A stretch of DNA of 52,231 nt from positions 1-52,231 of the forward strand of contig JAFAGC010000112.1 in NCBI GenBank assembly GCA_023423065.1. Reading direction: 5' to 3'. This DNA comes from Pseudomonadota bacterium (GTDB taxonomy: Bacteria > Pseudomonadota > Gammaproteobacteria > Steroidobacterales > Steroidobacteraceae). Below, in pieces: positions 9,404 through 19,199 of this stretch. How positions within the stretch are numbered: the stretch's first letter is position 1; each line of letters starts with the position of its first letter. Under the pieces are notes generated by a model. It ran no database searches. It saw only the letters and a program-made list of their open reading frames with translations, and had not been told where the DNA came from. A program made the position numbers and the translations under genes.

Positions 9404-9647
9404 GGCGGTTGCTCCTCGTGGGAATCCGGAGGGTGTGCACCATAGTTCCGGTGCGGCCCCGCGACCATCAGCATTTTCTCACAAGAAGAATCCACCGGGA
9501 CTAATGCATTGCATGCTCGACGCAACTAGGGCGGCGCGGCCGGCACGAAGGTCCGATGGATGAATCGCGAACCCGCGAATAGATTCCCGCCACGTTCGCG
9601 CATCGCCCCCGGACCGGGCGCCGCGCTGGGTCAACAGGAGCAAGCCA
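9404..9647. other. divergent intergenic region, no clear element
   Basis: This 244-bp gap lies between the divergent sulfatase and DUF4136-like genes and must hold both promoters. I see no convincing -35/-10 pair, inverted repeat or RNA structure. A ggagcaa stretch just before 9648 may serve as RBS for the downstream gene. Confidence 0.5.
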
Positions 9648-10187
9648 ATGCGCAAGGTAGTTAGATATTCGCGCGCCTGGATCGCCGTGGGCGGGATCTT
9701 GGCACTCACGTCGGGCGTCGCGTTCGCGCAGTCCATCAACACGAACTATGTCCCCGGGACGGACTTTTCGAAATACAAGACTTACAAGTGGGTGCCGGTG
9801 GAGGGCCAGACTGCCGTCGACCAGATCACTGAAGGCGAGATCAAGCAGGCAGTTGACAAACAGCTTGCGGCCAAGTCGATGACGAAGACCGATTCCGATG
9901 ACGCCGATGTATACGTCGGCTACCAAGCGGCGGTGCAGCAGGAGAAGGAACTCAATGCGTACGGTACGCCGGGGTGGCGCTTCGGGGGCGGCATGGCGGA
10001 TATCTCGACGTCGACCGTCGACAAGGGGACACTGGTAGTCGACGTCTACGACCCGAAGGACAAGAAGCTGCTCTGGCGCGGCGCTGCCACCGAAACGATC
10101 GGCAAGAGTTCATCGCCCGAGAAGAAGCAGGAACATCTCGACAAGGCGATGACCAAGCTGTTCAAGAAGTATCCGCCGCAGAAGTAG
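9648..10187 (+). CDS. DUF4136-like exported protein
   Basis: A 179-residue protein with a signal peptide (1-28, ending GVAFAQ). The mature part has the DUF4136 pattern: an early TDFSKYKTYKWVP segment, a central I..AVDKQLAAKSM stretch, the DADVYVGYQAAVQ strand, then GTLVVDVYDPKDKKLLWRGAATETI, and a Lys-rich tail (KLFKKYPPQK). The function of the family is not known; members are small periplasmic or lipid-anchored proteins. Here there is no lipobox cysteine, so it is probably soluble in the periplasm. Single gene with its own RBS. Confidence 0.82.
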   Translation: MRKVVRYSRAWIAVGGILALTSGVAFAQSINTNYVPGTDFSKYKTYKWVPVEGQTAVDQITEGEIKQAVDKQLAAKSMTKTDSDDADVYVGYQAAVQQEKELNAYGTPGWRFGGGMADISTSTVDKGTLVVDVYDPKDKKLLWRGAATETIGKSSSPEKKQEHLDKAMTKLFKKYPPQK

Positions 10188-10207
10188 CCGGCACGAAGGC
10201 CGGACGT

Positions 10208-11281
10208 TCAGGGCGGCTCGCGACCGAGAAAGCGCGCGTAGTCGTCCATCGCGGCGGCGAGTGCGGCGAGTTCGGCGGGCGAGAGCTTGCGTCTCCAACG
10301 AGTGCGCACGGTGACGCCGGGACGTTTGGACTTCCCATCGCTCAACGTGCGCCGCCAGTCCCCGACGACGCGGCCGTCGATCACGACGACCGGTCCGAGG
10401 ACGCCATGACCGCTCCACTGGGCCGGGGCGAGCAGCGAACGATCCTGATAGGCGACGGTATATTCGTCGAAGGACGGAAGCAGCCTGACGACGGGCTCGC
10501 GCGGCGCGCGGCGGCGACCGTGGGATTCCCGCCACCAGTAGTCGGTGCCGTCGACACACGATGAAGTCAGTTCGCCTTTCACGGAGTCGATCGCGGCCCG
10601 CGCATCCTTCGCCGTGATCCCTGCCCACCACATCAGGTCGCGCGGCGTCGCCGGGCCGTGACTCGTGAAGTAGCGGCGCGCGAGCTCCGCGAGCGCAGCG
10701 TCGCGATCGAGCGGCTTCGATGCGGGAATCCACTCGTCGAGCAGCGCGAACGTGTGTTGTTTTCCCTGGCGGCCGGCGAGACAGATCGTGCCTTCCATCG
10801 CGAGCCACAGGAGAACGTGCAGGCCGCGCGATCCGGCGGTGCGGATGCGCCGGGCGTCGAGCTTCGCGTACAGCTCGGTGCGTTCGAGCCGCTTTCCGCC
10901 TTCGAGCTCGCCAGCGACGATTTCGCGTGCGCGCCGGATGAGGCGCGCGTCCACGCCGAAGTCGCGTTCGAACCGGGCCGAATTGCGTGCGAGCACACGC
11001 GGCGCGAGCAGGCGTGACATCCAGCGAACGTCGGCGGCGGCGACGAAATGCAGCGTGCCGCGCATCGGCCATGTGCGCACGATGGCGCGCCGGGTCTCCG
11101 CGGCTTCGACGCTCGCCTCGGTGGCCGCGCGCGCGCGCTGGCCCAGCGCCCACAACGCGCCCAGGTAGTCCTGCGCCTGCACGGCGCCGAACCAGGAGAC
11201 GACGTCTTCGGGTTTGCGAAACGCCGCGCGATCGAGACCCTGGTTTCGCAGCCGCAGCTCGAGGATCCCGTCGGGCGTCAT
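10208..11281 (-). CDS. winged-helix DNA-binding protein, AlkZ-like
   Basis: A 357-residue protein of the HTH_42 / AlkZ-like family: tandem winged-helix domains followed by a beta-barrel. AVQAQDYLGALWALG at residues 33-47 contains Q35-x-Q37, the position and spacing of the catalytic QxQ motif of AlkZ, a DNA glycosylase that unhooks interstrand crosslinks and bulky adducts. The TWPMRGTLHFV and PRDLMWWAGIT motifs also fit. DNA glycosylase activity is inferred from the motif, not shown. It lies 36 bases downstream of dapD on the same strand, so it may be read through from that operon. Confidence 0.8.
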   Translation of the reverse strand: MTPDGILELRLRNQGLDRAAFRKPEDVVSWFGAVQAQDYLGALWALGQRARAATEASVEAAETRRAIVRTWPMRGTLHFVAAADVRWMSRLLAPRVLARNSARFERDFGVDARLIRRAREIVAGELEGGKRLERTELYAKLDARRIRTAGSRGLHVLLWLAMEGTICLAGRQGKQHTFALLDEWIPASKPLDRDAALAELARRYFTSHGPATPRDLMWWAGITAKDARAAIDSVKGELTSSCVDGTDYWWRESHGRRRAPREPVVRLLPSFDEYTVAYQDRSLLAPAQWSGHGVLGPVVVIDGRVVGDWRRTLSDGKSKRPGVTVRTRWRRKLSPAELAALAAAMDDYARFLGREPP

Positions 11282-11317
11282 GACCTGCTCAACGCGCGGG
11301 TTGCGGCGCGACCGGCA

Positions 11318-12160
<843 letters not shown>

Positions 12161-12184
12161 TAGCGGCTCCAGGATCGTGTTCGG

Positions 12185-13396
12185 TTACTTGGTCAGGAAG
12201 TCGCGGATGCGCTGGGCGGCAGTCACGCATTCCTCGACCGGCGCCACCAGCGAGATGCGCACGCGATTCCGGCCCGGGTTGCCGGCGCGCGTATCGCGCG
12301 CGAGATAGCTGCCCGGCAGGATGGTCAGATTCTGCGTCGCGAAGAGGTCGCGTGTGAAGGCTTCGTCGTCGCGGCCCACGTCGGGCCATAGATAGAAGGC
12401 GCCGTCCGGTTCGGCGACGTCGAGCACCGGCTGCAGGATCGGGAGCACGCGCGCGTATTTCGCGCGGTACAACGCCCGGTTCGCGGCCGCGTGCGCGTCG
12501 TCGTTCCAGGCCGCGATCGAGGCGAGCTGCGTCGGGATCGGCATCGCACAGCCGTGATACGTGCGGTAGAGAAGATAGGGCTTGATGATCGCGGGGTCGC
12601 CGGCGACGAAGCCGGAACGCAGGCCCGGTACGCTCGAGCGCTTCGAAAGCGAATGGAACACCACGCAGCGCTGGAACGAATCGCGGCCGAGCGCGAGCGC
12701 GGCCTGCAGCAGCGAAGGCGGCGGCGACGTTTCGTCGCGATAGAGCTCGGCGTAACACTCGTCGGCGGCGATCACGAAGTCGTAACGCTCCGCGAGCTCG
12801 AGCGCCTGGCGCAGGAAATCGAGCGACAGCACCGCGCCGGTCGGGTTGCCCGGGCTGCACAGGAACAGCACCTGGCATCGCTTCCACGTCTCCGCCGGCA
12901 CCGAATCGAGATCGGGCTGGAAGCGATTGCCGGCGGTCGTGTTCAGGAACACGGGCTCGGCGCCCGCGAGCAGGGCCGCGCCTTCATAGATCTGATAGAA
13001 CGGATTCGGCATCGCGACCACCGGTCTTATCCCGGGTTTTCCGTGCCAGGCACCGTCTTCAACCACCGCCTGGACGAAGGAGAAGAGGGCTTCGCGCGTG
13101 CCGTTGACCGGTAGCACCATGGTGTCGGGATTCACGCGGTCGCCGAGGCCGAAGCGGCGGCCTAACCAGGCGGCGCAGGCGGCGCGGGTCTCGGGCAGGC
13201 CGGCGGTCGCGGGATAGCTGTCCAACTTCCCGAGCGCGGCGCGCAAGGTGTCCACGACGAAGGCCGGCGGCGCGTGTTTCGGCTCGCCGATGGACATCGC
13301 GATGTGCGGCAACGAGGCGGGCGGAACGACGCCCGCCTTCAGCCGCGCCAGTCGCTCGAACGGGTACGCGGTGAGTAGTTCGAGGCGGCCGTTCAC
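12185..13396 (-). CDS. dapC: succinyldiaminopimelate aminotransferase DapC
   Basis: A 403-residue class I/II PLP-dependent aminotransferase. The PLP lysine is in FHSLSKRSSVPGLRSGFVAG, the substrate-binding region in CSPGNPTGAVLS, and the C-terminal arginine in RNRVRISL. It converts the DapD product to N-succinyl-LL-diaminopimelate with glutamate as donor. The GTG start at 13396 (VNGRLELLTAYPFERL) overlaps the glnD stop codon (GTGA), which is why I reject the longer in-frame start inside glnD. Adjacency to dapD supports DapC over other aminotransferases of the superfamily. Confidence 0.93.
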   Translation of the reverse strand: MNGRLELLTAYPFERLARLKAGVVPPASLPHIAMSIGEPKHAPPAFVVDTLRAALGKLDSYPATAGLPETRAACAAWLGRRFGLGDRVNPDTMVLPVNGTREALFSFVQAVVEDGAWHGKPGIRPVVAMPNPFYQIYEGAALLAGAEPVFLNTTAGNRFQPDLDSVPAETWKRCQVLFLCSPGNPTGAVLSLDFLRQALELAERYDFVIAADECYAELYRDETSPPPSLLQAALALGRDSFQRCVVFHSLSKRSSVPGLRSGFVAGDPAIIKPYLLYRTYHGCAMPIPTQLASIAAWNDDAHAAANRALYRAKYARVLPILQPVLDVAEPDGAFYLWPDVGRDDEAFTRDLFATQNLTILPGSYLARDTRAGNPGRNRVRISLVAPVEECVTAAQRIRDFLTK

Positions 13397-16092
13397 GCGG
13401 CGGCGCGGCGGTCGAGTGCGCCGGACAGCTTCTGCTGCAGTCGCGTCGCCGCGGCTTCGTCGAGCGGAGATCCCGACAGCGAGGCGAGATAGAACACGTC
13501 CTCGGCGCGTTCGCCGACGGTCATGATTTTCGCCGCGAGCAGGTCGACGCGTTCTTCCATCAGAACCTTGCCGACGTCGCACAGCAGCCCGGGCCGGTCG
13601 CCCGCGATGAGCTCGAGCACGGAGCGGCGATTACGTTCGTCCACGCTCACGGCAATGGTCGTGGCCGTGCGGAACATGCGTGCCTGGCGCGGCACACGGC
13701 GCGTGACGGTGATGGGCGCTTCCTCGGGATGCTGCAACGCGCGCCACAACGCGCGCTCGATCTCGCCGATACGTTCGCTGTCGGAGATCGGCGCGCCGTC
13801 TTCCTCGAGCACGTGGTAGAGGTCGAGGCTGAAGCCGTCGCCGGTCGGCGTGATGCGCGCGTCGACGATGTTGAGGCCGAGCTGGTCGAGCACGGCCGTC
13901 GTGATCGCGAAACCGTTGTAGCGATGCGGCGCGAACGCGAGGATCGCCGTCGTGCCGCGCTCGTGGCTGGACTGCACCGCCACCAGCGGGTCTTCGCTGC
14001 CCGGCTCGCGATCGGCGAGCAGCTGCGTGTGCCACGCGACTTCCTCGGGCGTGTGCCGCAGGAAATACGCCGCGGTGAGCCGCTCCCAGGCGCGCGAGAT
14101 CTCGGGCGGCGTGATGCGCCCCGAGGCCGCGAGCAGCTTGCGCGCGCCGTCCTGCGTTTCGCGCATGAGCTCGTCGGGATCGATCGGACTCTCGAGGCCG
14201 CGCCGCAGCGCGCGTTTCACGCGTTCGTAGAACTCCTGGAACAGCGAGGCCTTCCACGAGTTCCAGAGCTTCGGATTCGTGCCGCGCACGTCGGCGCTGG
14301 TCAGCACGTATAGATAGTCGAGGTGCGTCTCGTCGCCGACGCGGCGCGCGAAAGCGTTCACGACTTCGGGATCCGAGATGTCCTGCTTCTGCGCGGTGAC
14401 GGACAGTTCGAGGTGATTCTGCACGAGCCAGGCGACCAGGCGCGCGTCGTAGCGCGACAACCCCTGTTCCAGGCAGAACGCTTCCGCGTCGACGGAGCCC
14501 AGCTGCGAGTGATCCCCGCCGCGACCCTTGGCGATGTCGTGGAACAACGCCGCGAGATAGGCGATCTCGAGCTTGGGCAGCTGCTGCATGATCGCGGAGA
14601 GCTGCGGCAACTCGTGGTCGTATTTCGGGAGCGACAGCCGGCGCAGGTTGCTCAGCACGAACAACGTGTGCGCATCGACCGTGTACGCGTGGAACAGGTC
14701 GTACTGCATGCGGCCGACGATGCGGCCGAACGCGGGAATGTAGCGACCGAGCACGCCGTAGGTATTCATGCGGCGCAGCTCGTGCGTCACGCCCGCGGGC
14801 GCGCGCAGGATCTCGAGGAACAGCCGGTGATTGCGCGGGTTCTGCCGGAATTCCTCGTCGATGAGCCAGAGATTCTTGTTGATGGCGCGGATGGTCGAGG
14901 CGCGCACGCCCTTCACATCGGGATTCTGCTGCAGCACCACGAAGATCTCGAGCAACGTCGACGGCGTGCGCGCGAACACATCGTCGTTCACGGCTTCCAG
15001 GTAGTCGTTGCGCACCTGGAAACGCGGGTTCAGCGGCCGCGGCGGCGAGGTCTCGGTCAGGATGGCCTCGCGGAACAGCTGCAACAGCAGTTCGTTGAGC
15101 AGCGAGACGTCCATGACCGTGCGGTAGTAACGCTGCATGAACTGCTCGACGGCGAGCGTGAACGTCGCGTCCTCGTAGCCGAACAGCTGCGCGAGCTTGA
15201 TCTGGTGATCGAACAGCAGACGGTCTTCGCGCCGGCCGGTCACCACGTGCAGCCCGAAGCGCACCTTCCACAGGAACGACTGCGCCTGCTTGAGCTTGCG
15301 CAGCTCGGTGGGCGAGAGGAATCCATGCGTGAGCAGTTCGTCGAGCGAACTCGCGCCGAAGTGGCGCTTGGCGACCCAGGCAATGGTCTGGATGTCGCGC
15401 AGGCCGCCCGGGCCCGTCTTCACGTTGGGCTCGAGGTTGTACGCGGTGTCGTTCGCCTTGAGGTGACGATCCTGCTGCTCCGCGACCTTCGCTTCGAAGT
15501 ACGCCTTGACCGGCCAGATGCGATCGGAAGAGACCGCCGCGCGCATCTCGTCGAGCAGTTTCCCGTTGCCCGCGAGCAGGCGCGCCTCGATCAGCGTGGT
15601 CATCACGCCCACGTCGGCCGCGCTCTCTTCGGCGCATTGCGCGACGGTGCGCACGCTGTGACCGACTTCGAGATTGATGTCCCAGAGGAATGTGACGATG
15701 CGCTCGACGACCGCGCGGCCCGCGTCGTCGGGCGTCGCGGGCACGAGGATCAGGATGTCGACGTCGGAATGCGGGTGCAGCTCGCCGCGGCCATAACCGC
15801 CGACGGCCGCGAGCGTCCAGCCTTCGTAACCGGCCGGCACCTGCGAGATCCACACTTCGCGCAGGATCGCGTCGATCAGTTCGGCGCGCGCGTGCACGAG
15901 GGTTTCGACCGATTCGTCGGCGCGGAATCTCTCCACGAGTTCCGCGTGCGCTTCCTTGAGCTCGACGCGGAATGCTTCGGGCGCGTGCTTCGCTTCGGCG
16001 AGACGTTCGGCGAGACTCGCGACCCGCAGCCAGGGGGCGTTGCGCAGCACCGTGGTGGCGGTCGCCTCGATGTCCTCTTCGAGTGAAGCCAT
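13393..16092 (-). CDS. glnD: bifunctional uridylyltransferase/UMP-removing enzyme GlnD
   Basis: An 899-residue nitrogen sensor that uridylylates and de-uridylylates PII according to glutamine. In order: a nucleotidyltransferase domain with GGYGRGELHPHSDVDILIL near residues 95-115, a linker, an HD hydrolase domain with LFHDIAKGRGGDHS, and two C-terminal ACT domains that bind glutamine (the last begins near RSVLELIAGDRPGLLCDV). The ATG at 16092 overlaps the map stop (ATGA). Length agrees with E. coli (890). The map-glnD-dap order is conserved in gammaproteobacteria. Confidence 0.96.
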   Translation of the reverse strand: MASLEEDIEATATTVLRNAPWLRVASLAERLAEAKHAPEAFRVELKEAHAELVERFRADESVETLVHARAELIDAILREVWISQVPAGYEGWTLAAVGGYGRGELHPHSDVDILILVPATPDDAGRAVVERIVTFLWDINLEVGHSVRTVAQCAEESAADVGVMTTLIEARLLAGNGKLLDEMRAAVSSDRIWPVKAYFEAKVAEQQDRHLKANDTAYNLEPNVKTGPGGLRDIQTIAWVAKRHFGASSLDELLTHGFLSPTELRKLKQAQSFLWKVRFGLHVVTGRREDRLLFDHQIKLAQLFGYEDATFTLAVEQFMQRYYRTVMDVSLLNELLLQLFREAILTETSPPRPLNPRFQVRNDYLEAVNDDVFARTPSTLLEIFVVLQQNPDVKGVRASTIRAINKNLWLIDEEFRQNPRNHRLFLEILRAPAGVTHELRRMNTYGVLGRYIPAFGRIVGRMQYDLFHAYTVDAHTLFVLSNLRRLSLPKYDHELPQLSAIMQQLPKLEIAYLAALFHDIAKGRGGDHSQLGSVDAEAFCLEQGLSRYDARLVAWLVQNHLELSVTAQKQDISDPEVVNAFARRVGDETHLDYLYVLTSADVRGTNPKLWNSWKASLFQEFYERVKRALRRGLESPIDPDELMRETQDGARKLLAASGRITPPEISRAWERLTAAYFLRHTPEEVAWHTQLLADREPGSEDPLVAVQSSHERGTTAILAFAPHRYNGFAITTAVLDQLGLNIVDARITPTGDGFSLDLYHVLEEDGAPISDSERIGEIERALWRALQHPEEAPITVTRRVPRQARMFRTATTIAVSVDERNRRSVLELIAGDRPGLLCDVGKVLMEERVDLLAAKIMTVGERAEDVFYLASLSGSPLDEAAATRLQQKLSGALDRRAAA

Positions 16093-16892
16093 CAGTTCGT
16101 GCTGCCTGGCCGCTTGCTGAGCGCGCCCAGAGTCAGCACTTCGACGCCGGTCTCGGTCACGAGAATCGTGTGTTCCCACTGCGCCGAGAGCGAGTGATCC
16201 TTGGTCACGACCGTCCAGCCGTCACCCAGCAACCGCACGTGGCGCTTGCCCGCGTTGACCATCGGCTCGATCGTGAACGTCATGCCGGCCTTGAGCTCAT
16301 CGCCCGTGCCGGGCTCGCCGTAATGCAGCACCTGCGGATCCTCGTGGTAGACGCGGCCGATGCCGTGTCCGCAGTACTCGCGCACGACGGAGAAATTCTT
16401 GTCCTCGACGAAGGTCTGGATCGCGTGTCCGATGTCGCCGAGCCGCGCGCCGGGCTTCACCTGTTCGATGCCGCGCCACATGGCTTCCCAGCAGGTCTCG
16501 GTGAGGCGCTGCGCCTGCGTCGAAGGCTTGCCGACGAAATACATGCGACTCGTGTCGCCGTGGAATCCATCGCGGATGACCGTGACGTCGATGTTCACGA
16601 TGTCGCCGGACTTGAGCGCCTTCTCGTTCGGGATGCCGTGGCACACCACGTGGTTCACGGAGGCGCAGATGGTCTTCGGGAACCCGCGGTAATTGACGTT
16701 CGCCGGGATCGACTTCTGCACCTCGGTGATGTGCTGGAAGCAGAGCCGGTCGAGCTCCTCGGTGGTCACTCCGGGCTTCACGTGCTCCCCGATCATGTCG
16801 AGAACTTCGGCCGCAAGGCGGCCTGCCACACGCATTTTTTCCTGCTCGGCCGGGGACTTAATGGAGATGTGCCGACTCACGAGGGAGTCCAT
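16092..16892 (-). CDS. map: methionine aminopeptidase type I
   Basis: A 266-residue enzyme that removes the initiator methionine. The metal ligands are in the expected pitta-bread positions: D in VNIDVTVIRDG and D in GDTS, H in GHGIGRVYHEDP, E in FTIEPM and E near the C-terminus (QWEHTILVTE). The ATG at 16892 (MDSLVSRHISIKS) is used because the conserved core starts at SIKSPAEQEKMR; an upstream in-frame ATG would extend over the rpsB promoter. First gene of the operon, divergent from rpsB, the arrangement seen in E. coli. Confidence 0.95.
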   Translation of the reverse strand: MDSLVSRHISIKSPAEQEKMRVAGRLAAEVLDMIGEHVKPGVTTEELDRLCFQHITEVQKSIPANVNYRGFPKTICASVNHVVCHGIPNEKALKSGDIVNIDVTVIRDGFHGDTSRMYFVGKPSTQAQRLTETCWEAMWRGIEQVKPGARLGDIGHAIQTFVEDKNFSVVREYCGHGIGRVYHEDPQVLHYGEPGTGDELKAGMTFTIEPMVNAGKRHVRLLGDGWTVVTKDHSLSAQWEHTILVTETGVEVLTLGALSKRPGSTN

Positions 16893-16913
16893 TACTTGCA
16901 CCTGCGTAAGGCG

Positions 16914-16942
16914 TTGTTTTGACGGGGAACAAATGGTATAAA
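16914..16942 (+). promoter_or_regulatory. candidate rpsB promoter
   Basis: TTGTTT at 16914-16919 and TATAAA at 16937-16942 are separated by 17 bases and point toward rpsB. The -10 matches sigma-70 consensus in five of six bases; the -35 is weaker. Transcription would start near 16949 and give a leader of almost 200 nt. Confidence 0.5.
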
Positions 16943-17004
16943 GCGCGGCCTTTTTTGGCAACGAAACTCACTTTTAAATCCACACGCGCAACCTGTCGAC
17001 CCGT

Positions 17005-17139
17005 CCCTTACACGTTTAAGGGCGCCTCTCCGGGCAGTCGGCATAACGAGTGGCTTGGGTGTTCTGGGGCTCCTCTCTGAAAAGAGAAGAGTCGCGGAAT
17101 AACCACTCGGGGAGCGCGGAGGCACAACCCACCAAGGAG
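17005..17139 (+). promoter_or_regulatory. structured rpsB leader, possible S2 autoregulatory site
   Basis: The 5' leader of rpsB contains nested hairpins. CCCTTA (17005-17010) pairs with TAAGGG (17017-17022). CGAGTGG (17047-17053) pairs perfectly with CCACTCG (17103-17109). Inside that stem TCTCT-GAAA-AGAGA (17074-17087) makes a GNRA-type capped hairpin. The RBS AAGGAG (17134-17139) follows. Ribosomal protein S2 represses its own operon in E. coli through the rpsB leader; this layout is compatible with that, but binding is inferred. Confidence 0.55.
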
Positions 17140-17145
17140 ACTTTG

Positions 17146-18141
17146 ATGGCCGGCGTGTCGATGCGACAGATGCTGGAAGCGGGCGTCCATTTCGGACACC
17201 AGACCCGCTTCTGGAACCCGAAGATGGCTCCGTTCATTTTCGGCGAACGAAACAAGATCCACATCATCAACCTCGAGAAGACGCAGCCCATGTACACCGA
17301 GGCTGCGAACTTCGTGAAGAACGTCGTGGCCGATGGCGGCAGGGTGCTGTTCGTCGGAACGAAGCGTTCCGCGCGCGAGGCGGTCGAGAAGGAAGCCAGG
17401 CGCTGCGAGATGCCCTACGTGAACCAGCGCTGGCTGGGCGGCATGCTCACCAATTTCAAGACGATCCGTCAGTCGATCAAGCGGCTCGCGGATCTCACCG
17501 AGATGTCCGAGAACGGCACGCTCGGCAAGCGTGGCAAGAAGGAAGCCACGATGATGCGCCGCGAGATGGAGAAGCTCGAGAAGAGCCTCGGCGGCATCAA
17601 GAAGATGGAGTCCCCGCCGGACGCCATCTTCATCATTGACGTCGGTCACGAGGACATCGCGATCCACGAGGCAAAGAAGCTCGGCATCCCGGTCGTCGCG
17701 GTCGTGGACACCAACTGCGCGCCGGACAACGTCGATTACGTGATCCCCGGCAACGACGACGCGATGCGCGCCATCGCGCTGTACACGGCGGGTATCGCCG
17801 ACGCGGTCATCGAGGGCCGTTCGGCGGCTCCGGCCGTCATGGTGGGCGAAGACGAATTCGTGGAGCTCGACGAGAACGGCATTCCGCGCAAGAAGAGCGC
17901 TCGGAGCGCGCCGCAGAAGGCGCCGGCTCCCGCGCGCAATCGGCGCCCGGCCGCCGCCAATCGTGGTCGCCGTCCGGCGGTCGCGAGCGTCGCGGCCGAG
18001 CCCGAAGACGGGATCGACGCCGCTTCGTTCACCGACACCGGCGAGGCAGCCCCGCGCAGCGCGACGGCCAGCGCCGGCCGCTCGCGCACCGGCACGGGCA
18101 ATCCGCCGAGCCGCGGTCGTGGTGGCCCGCGCCGCGGCTGA
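17146..18141 (+). CDS. rpsB: 30S ribosomal protein S2 with C-terminal extension
   Basis: A 331-residue S2. Residues 1 to about 240 are canonical (MLEAGVHFGHQTRFWNPKM; VNQRWLGGMLTNFKTI; VVDTNCAPDNVDYVIPGNDD). E. coli S2 has 241 residues; here about 85 more follow, rich in Ala, Arg, Pro, Ser and Gly (RNRRPAAANRGRRPA, then SRGRGGPRRG at the end), probably disordered and basic. The ATG at 17146 has AAGGAG 6 bases upstream. Cotranscribed with tsf (36-base gap). The extension may contact rRNA or other factors; its role is unknown. Confidence 0.96.
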   Translation: MAGVSMRQMLEAGVHFGHQTRFWNPKMAPFIFGERNKIHIINLEKTQPMYTEAANFVKNVVADGGRVLFVGTKRSAREAVEKEARRCEMPYVNQRWLGGMLTNFKTIRQSIKRLADLTEMSENGTLGKRGKKEATMMRREMEKLEKSLGGIKKMESPPDAIFIIDVGHEDIAIHEAKKLGIPVVAVVDTNCAPDNVDYVIPGNDDAMRAIALYTAGIADAVIEGRSAAPAVMVGEDEFVELDENGIPRKKSARSAPQKAPAPARNRRPAAANRGRRPAVASVAAEPEDGIDAASFTDTGEAAPRSATASAGRSRTGTGNPPSRGRGGPRRG

Positions 18142-18177
18142 TCGGTCCGGCAACGCACTAACTATCGAGGTCGAGAG

Positions 18178-19104
18178 ATGACTATTACTGCAGAAGCGGT
18201 CAAGCAGCTTCGTGAACGTACCGGCGCCGGCATGATGGAATGCAAGAAGGCGCTGGTGGAAACCAACGGCGACCTCGATGCCGCCGCCGAGAACATGCGC
18301 AAGGCGGGCCTCGCGAAGGCCGACAAGAAGGCCTCGCGCATCGCCGCCGAAGGTGTCGTGGTGGTGGAGAAGTCCGCCGACGGCAAGACGGGCGTGCTCG
18401 TCGAAGTGAACAGCGAGACCGACTTCGTGGCGCGTGGCGACGACTTCCGCGGCTTCGCCGTGGAAGTGGCCAAGTCCGCGCTCGCGGCCGGCGCGGCCGA
18501 CGTCGATGCGGTGAACTCGCTCAAGCTCGCGAGCGGCGAGACCGTGGACGAGAAGCGTCGCGCGCTGATCGCGAAGATCGGCGAGAACCTGACCGTGCGC
18601 CGCGTGTCGCTCGTGAAGGCGCCGACCGTCGTGGGTTTCTACGTGCACACCGACAGCAAGAAGGCGGCGCTGGTCGCTCTCGAGGGCGGCGATGCCGAAC
18701 TCGCGCGCGACCTGGCCATGCAGGTGGTTGCCTCGAGCCCGCGTTACAACACGCCGGCCGATGCGCCCGCCGACATGGTCGCGAAGGAGCGCGAGATCGC
18801 GACCGAGCAGGTCAACAACGACTCCGCCAACGCGAAGAAGCCCGCCGAGATCAAGGCGAAGATCATCGACGGCCGCGTGCGCAAGGCGGTCGACGAGTTC
18901 GCGCTGTCGCAGCAGGTCTTCGTGAAGGACGGCGATCTCACGATCGACAAGCTCCTGCAGAAGAACAAGGCGAAGGTGCTCGGCTTCGAGCGCTTCGAAG
19001 TCGGCGCCGGCATCGAAAAGAAGCAGGGCGACTTCGCGAACGAAGTGATGGAGCAGGTCAAGGCGGCTCAGACCAAGACCGACCCGCCGAAGACCACGCA
19101 CTGA
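18178..19104 (+). CDS. tsf: translation elongation factor Ts
   Basis: A 308-residue nucleotide exchange factor that recycles EF-Tu. The N-terminal UBA-like domain (AVKQLRERTGAGMMECKKAL) and the conserved TDFVAR of the core domain are present. Slightly longer than E. coli EF-Ts (283), mostly from a C-terminal tail. It forms the classical rpsB-tsf operon and is closed by a strong terminator 10 bases after its stop, so pyrH needs its own promoter or read-through. Confidence 0.97.
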   Translation: MTITAEAVKQLRERTGAGMMECKKALVETNGDLDAAAENMRKAGLAKADKKASRIAAEGVVVVEKSADGKTGVLVEVNSETDFVARGDDFRGFAVEVAKSALAAGAADVDAVNSLKLASGETVDEKRRALIAKIGENLTVRRVSLVKAPTVVGFYVHTDSKKAALVALEGGDAELARDLAMQVVASSPRYNTPADAPADMVAKEREIATEQVNNDSANAKKPAEIKAKIIDGRVRKAVDEFALSQQVFVKDGDLTIDKLLQKNKAKVLGFERFEVGAGIEKKQGDFANEVMEQVKAAQTKTDPPKTTH

Positions 19105-19113
19105 GGCACACCG

Positions 19114-19140
19114 AAAACCCCGCACTCAGCGGGGTTTTCT
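19114..19140 (+). terminator. rho-independent terminator of the rpsB-tsf operon
   Basis: AAAACCCCGC (19114-19123) and GCGGGGTTTT (19129-19138) are perfectly complementary around a five-base ACTCA loop, followed by CTTT. It is the cleanest terminator in the window and lies 10 bases after the tsf stop. Confidence 0.93.
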
Positions 19141-19199
19141 TTATGGCAAAGTGCCGCAGCCGGCCGACAGGGGACGGGTTCCATGGGGAAATGCACGAA

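Noticed and set aside
10188..10207. Terminator between the DUF4136-like and AlkZ-like genes
   Set aside because: CCGGC/GCCGG can pair, but the stem is short and no T-run follows.
14323..16086. 587-codon + strand frame inside glnD
   Set aside because: Antisense to a full-length conserved enzyme; no domain or signal in it.
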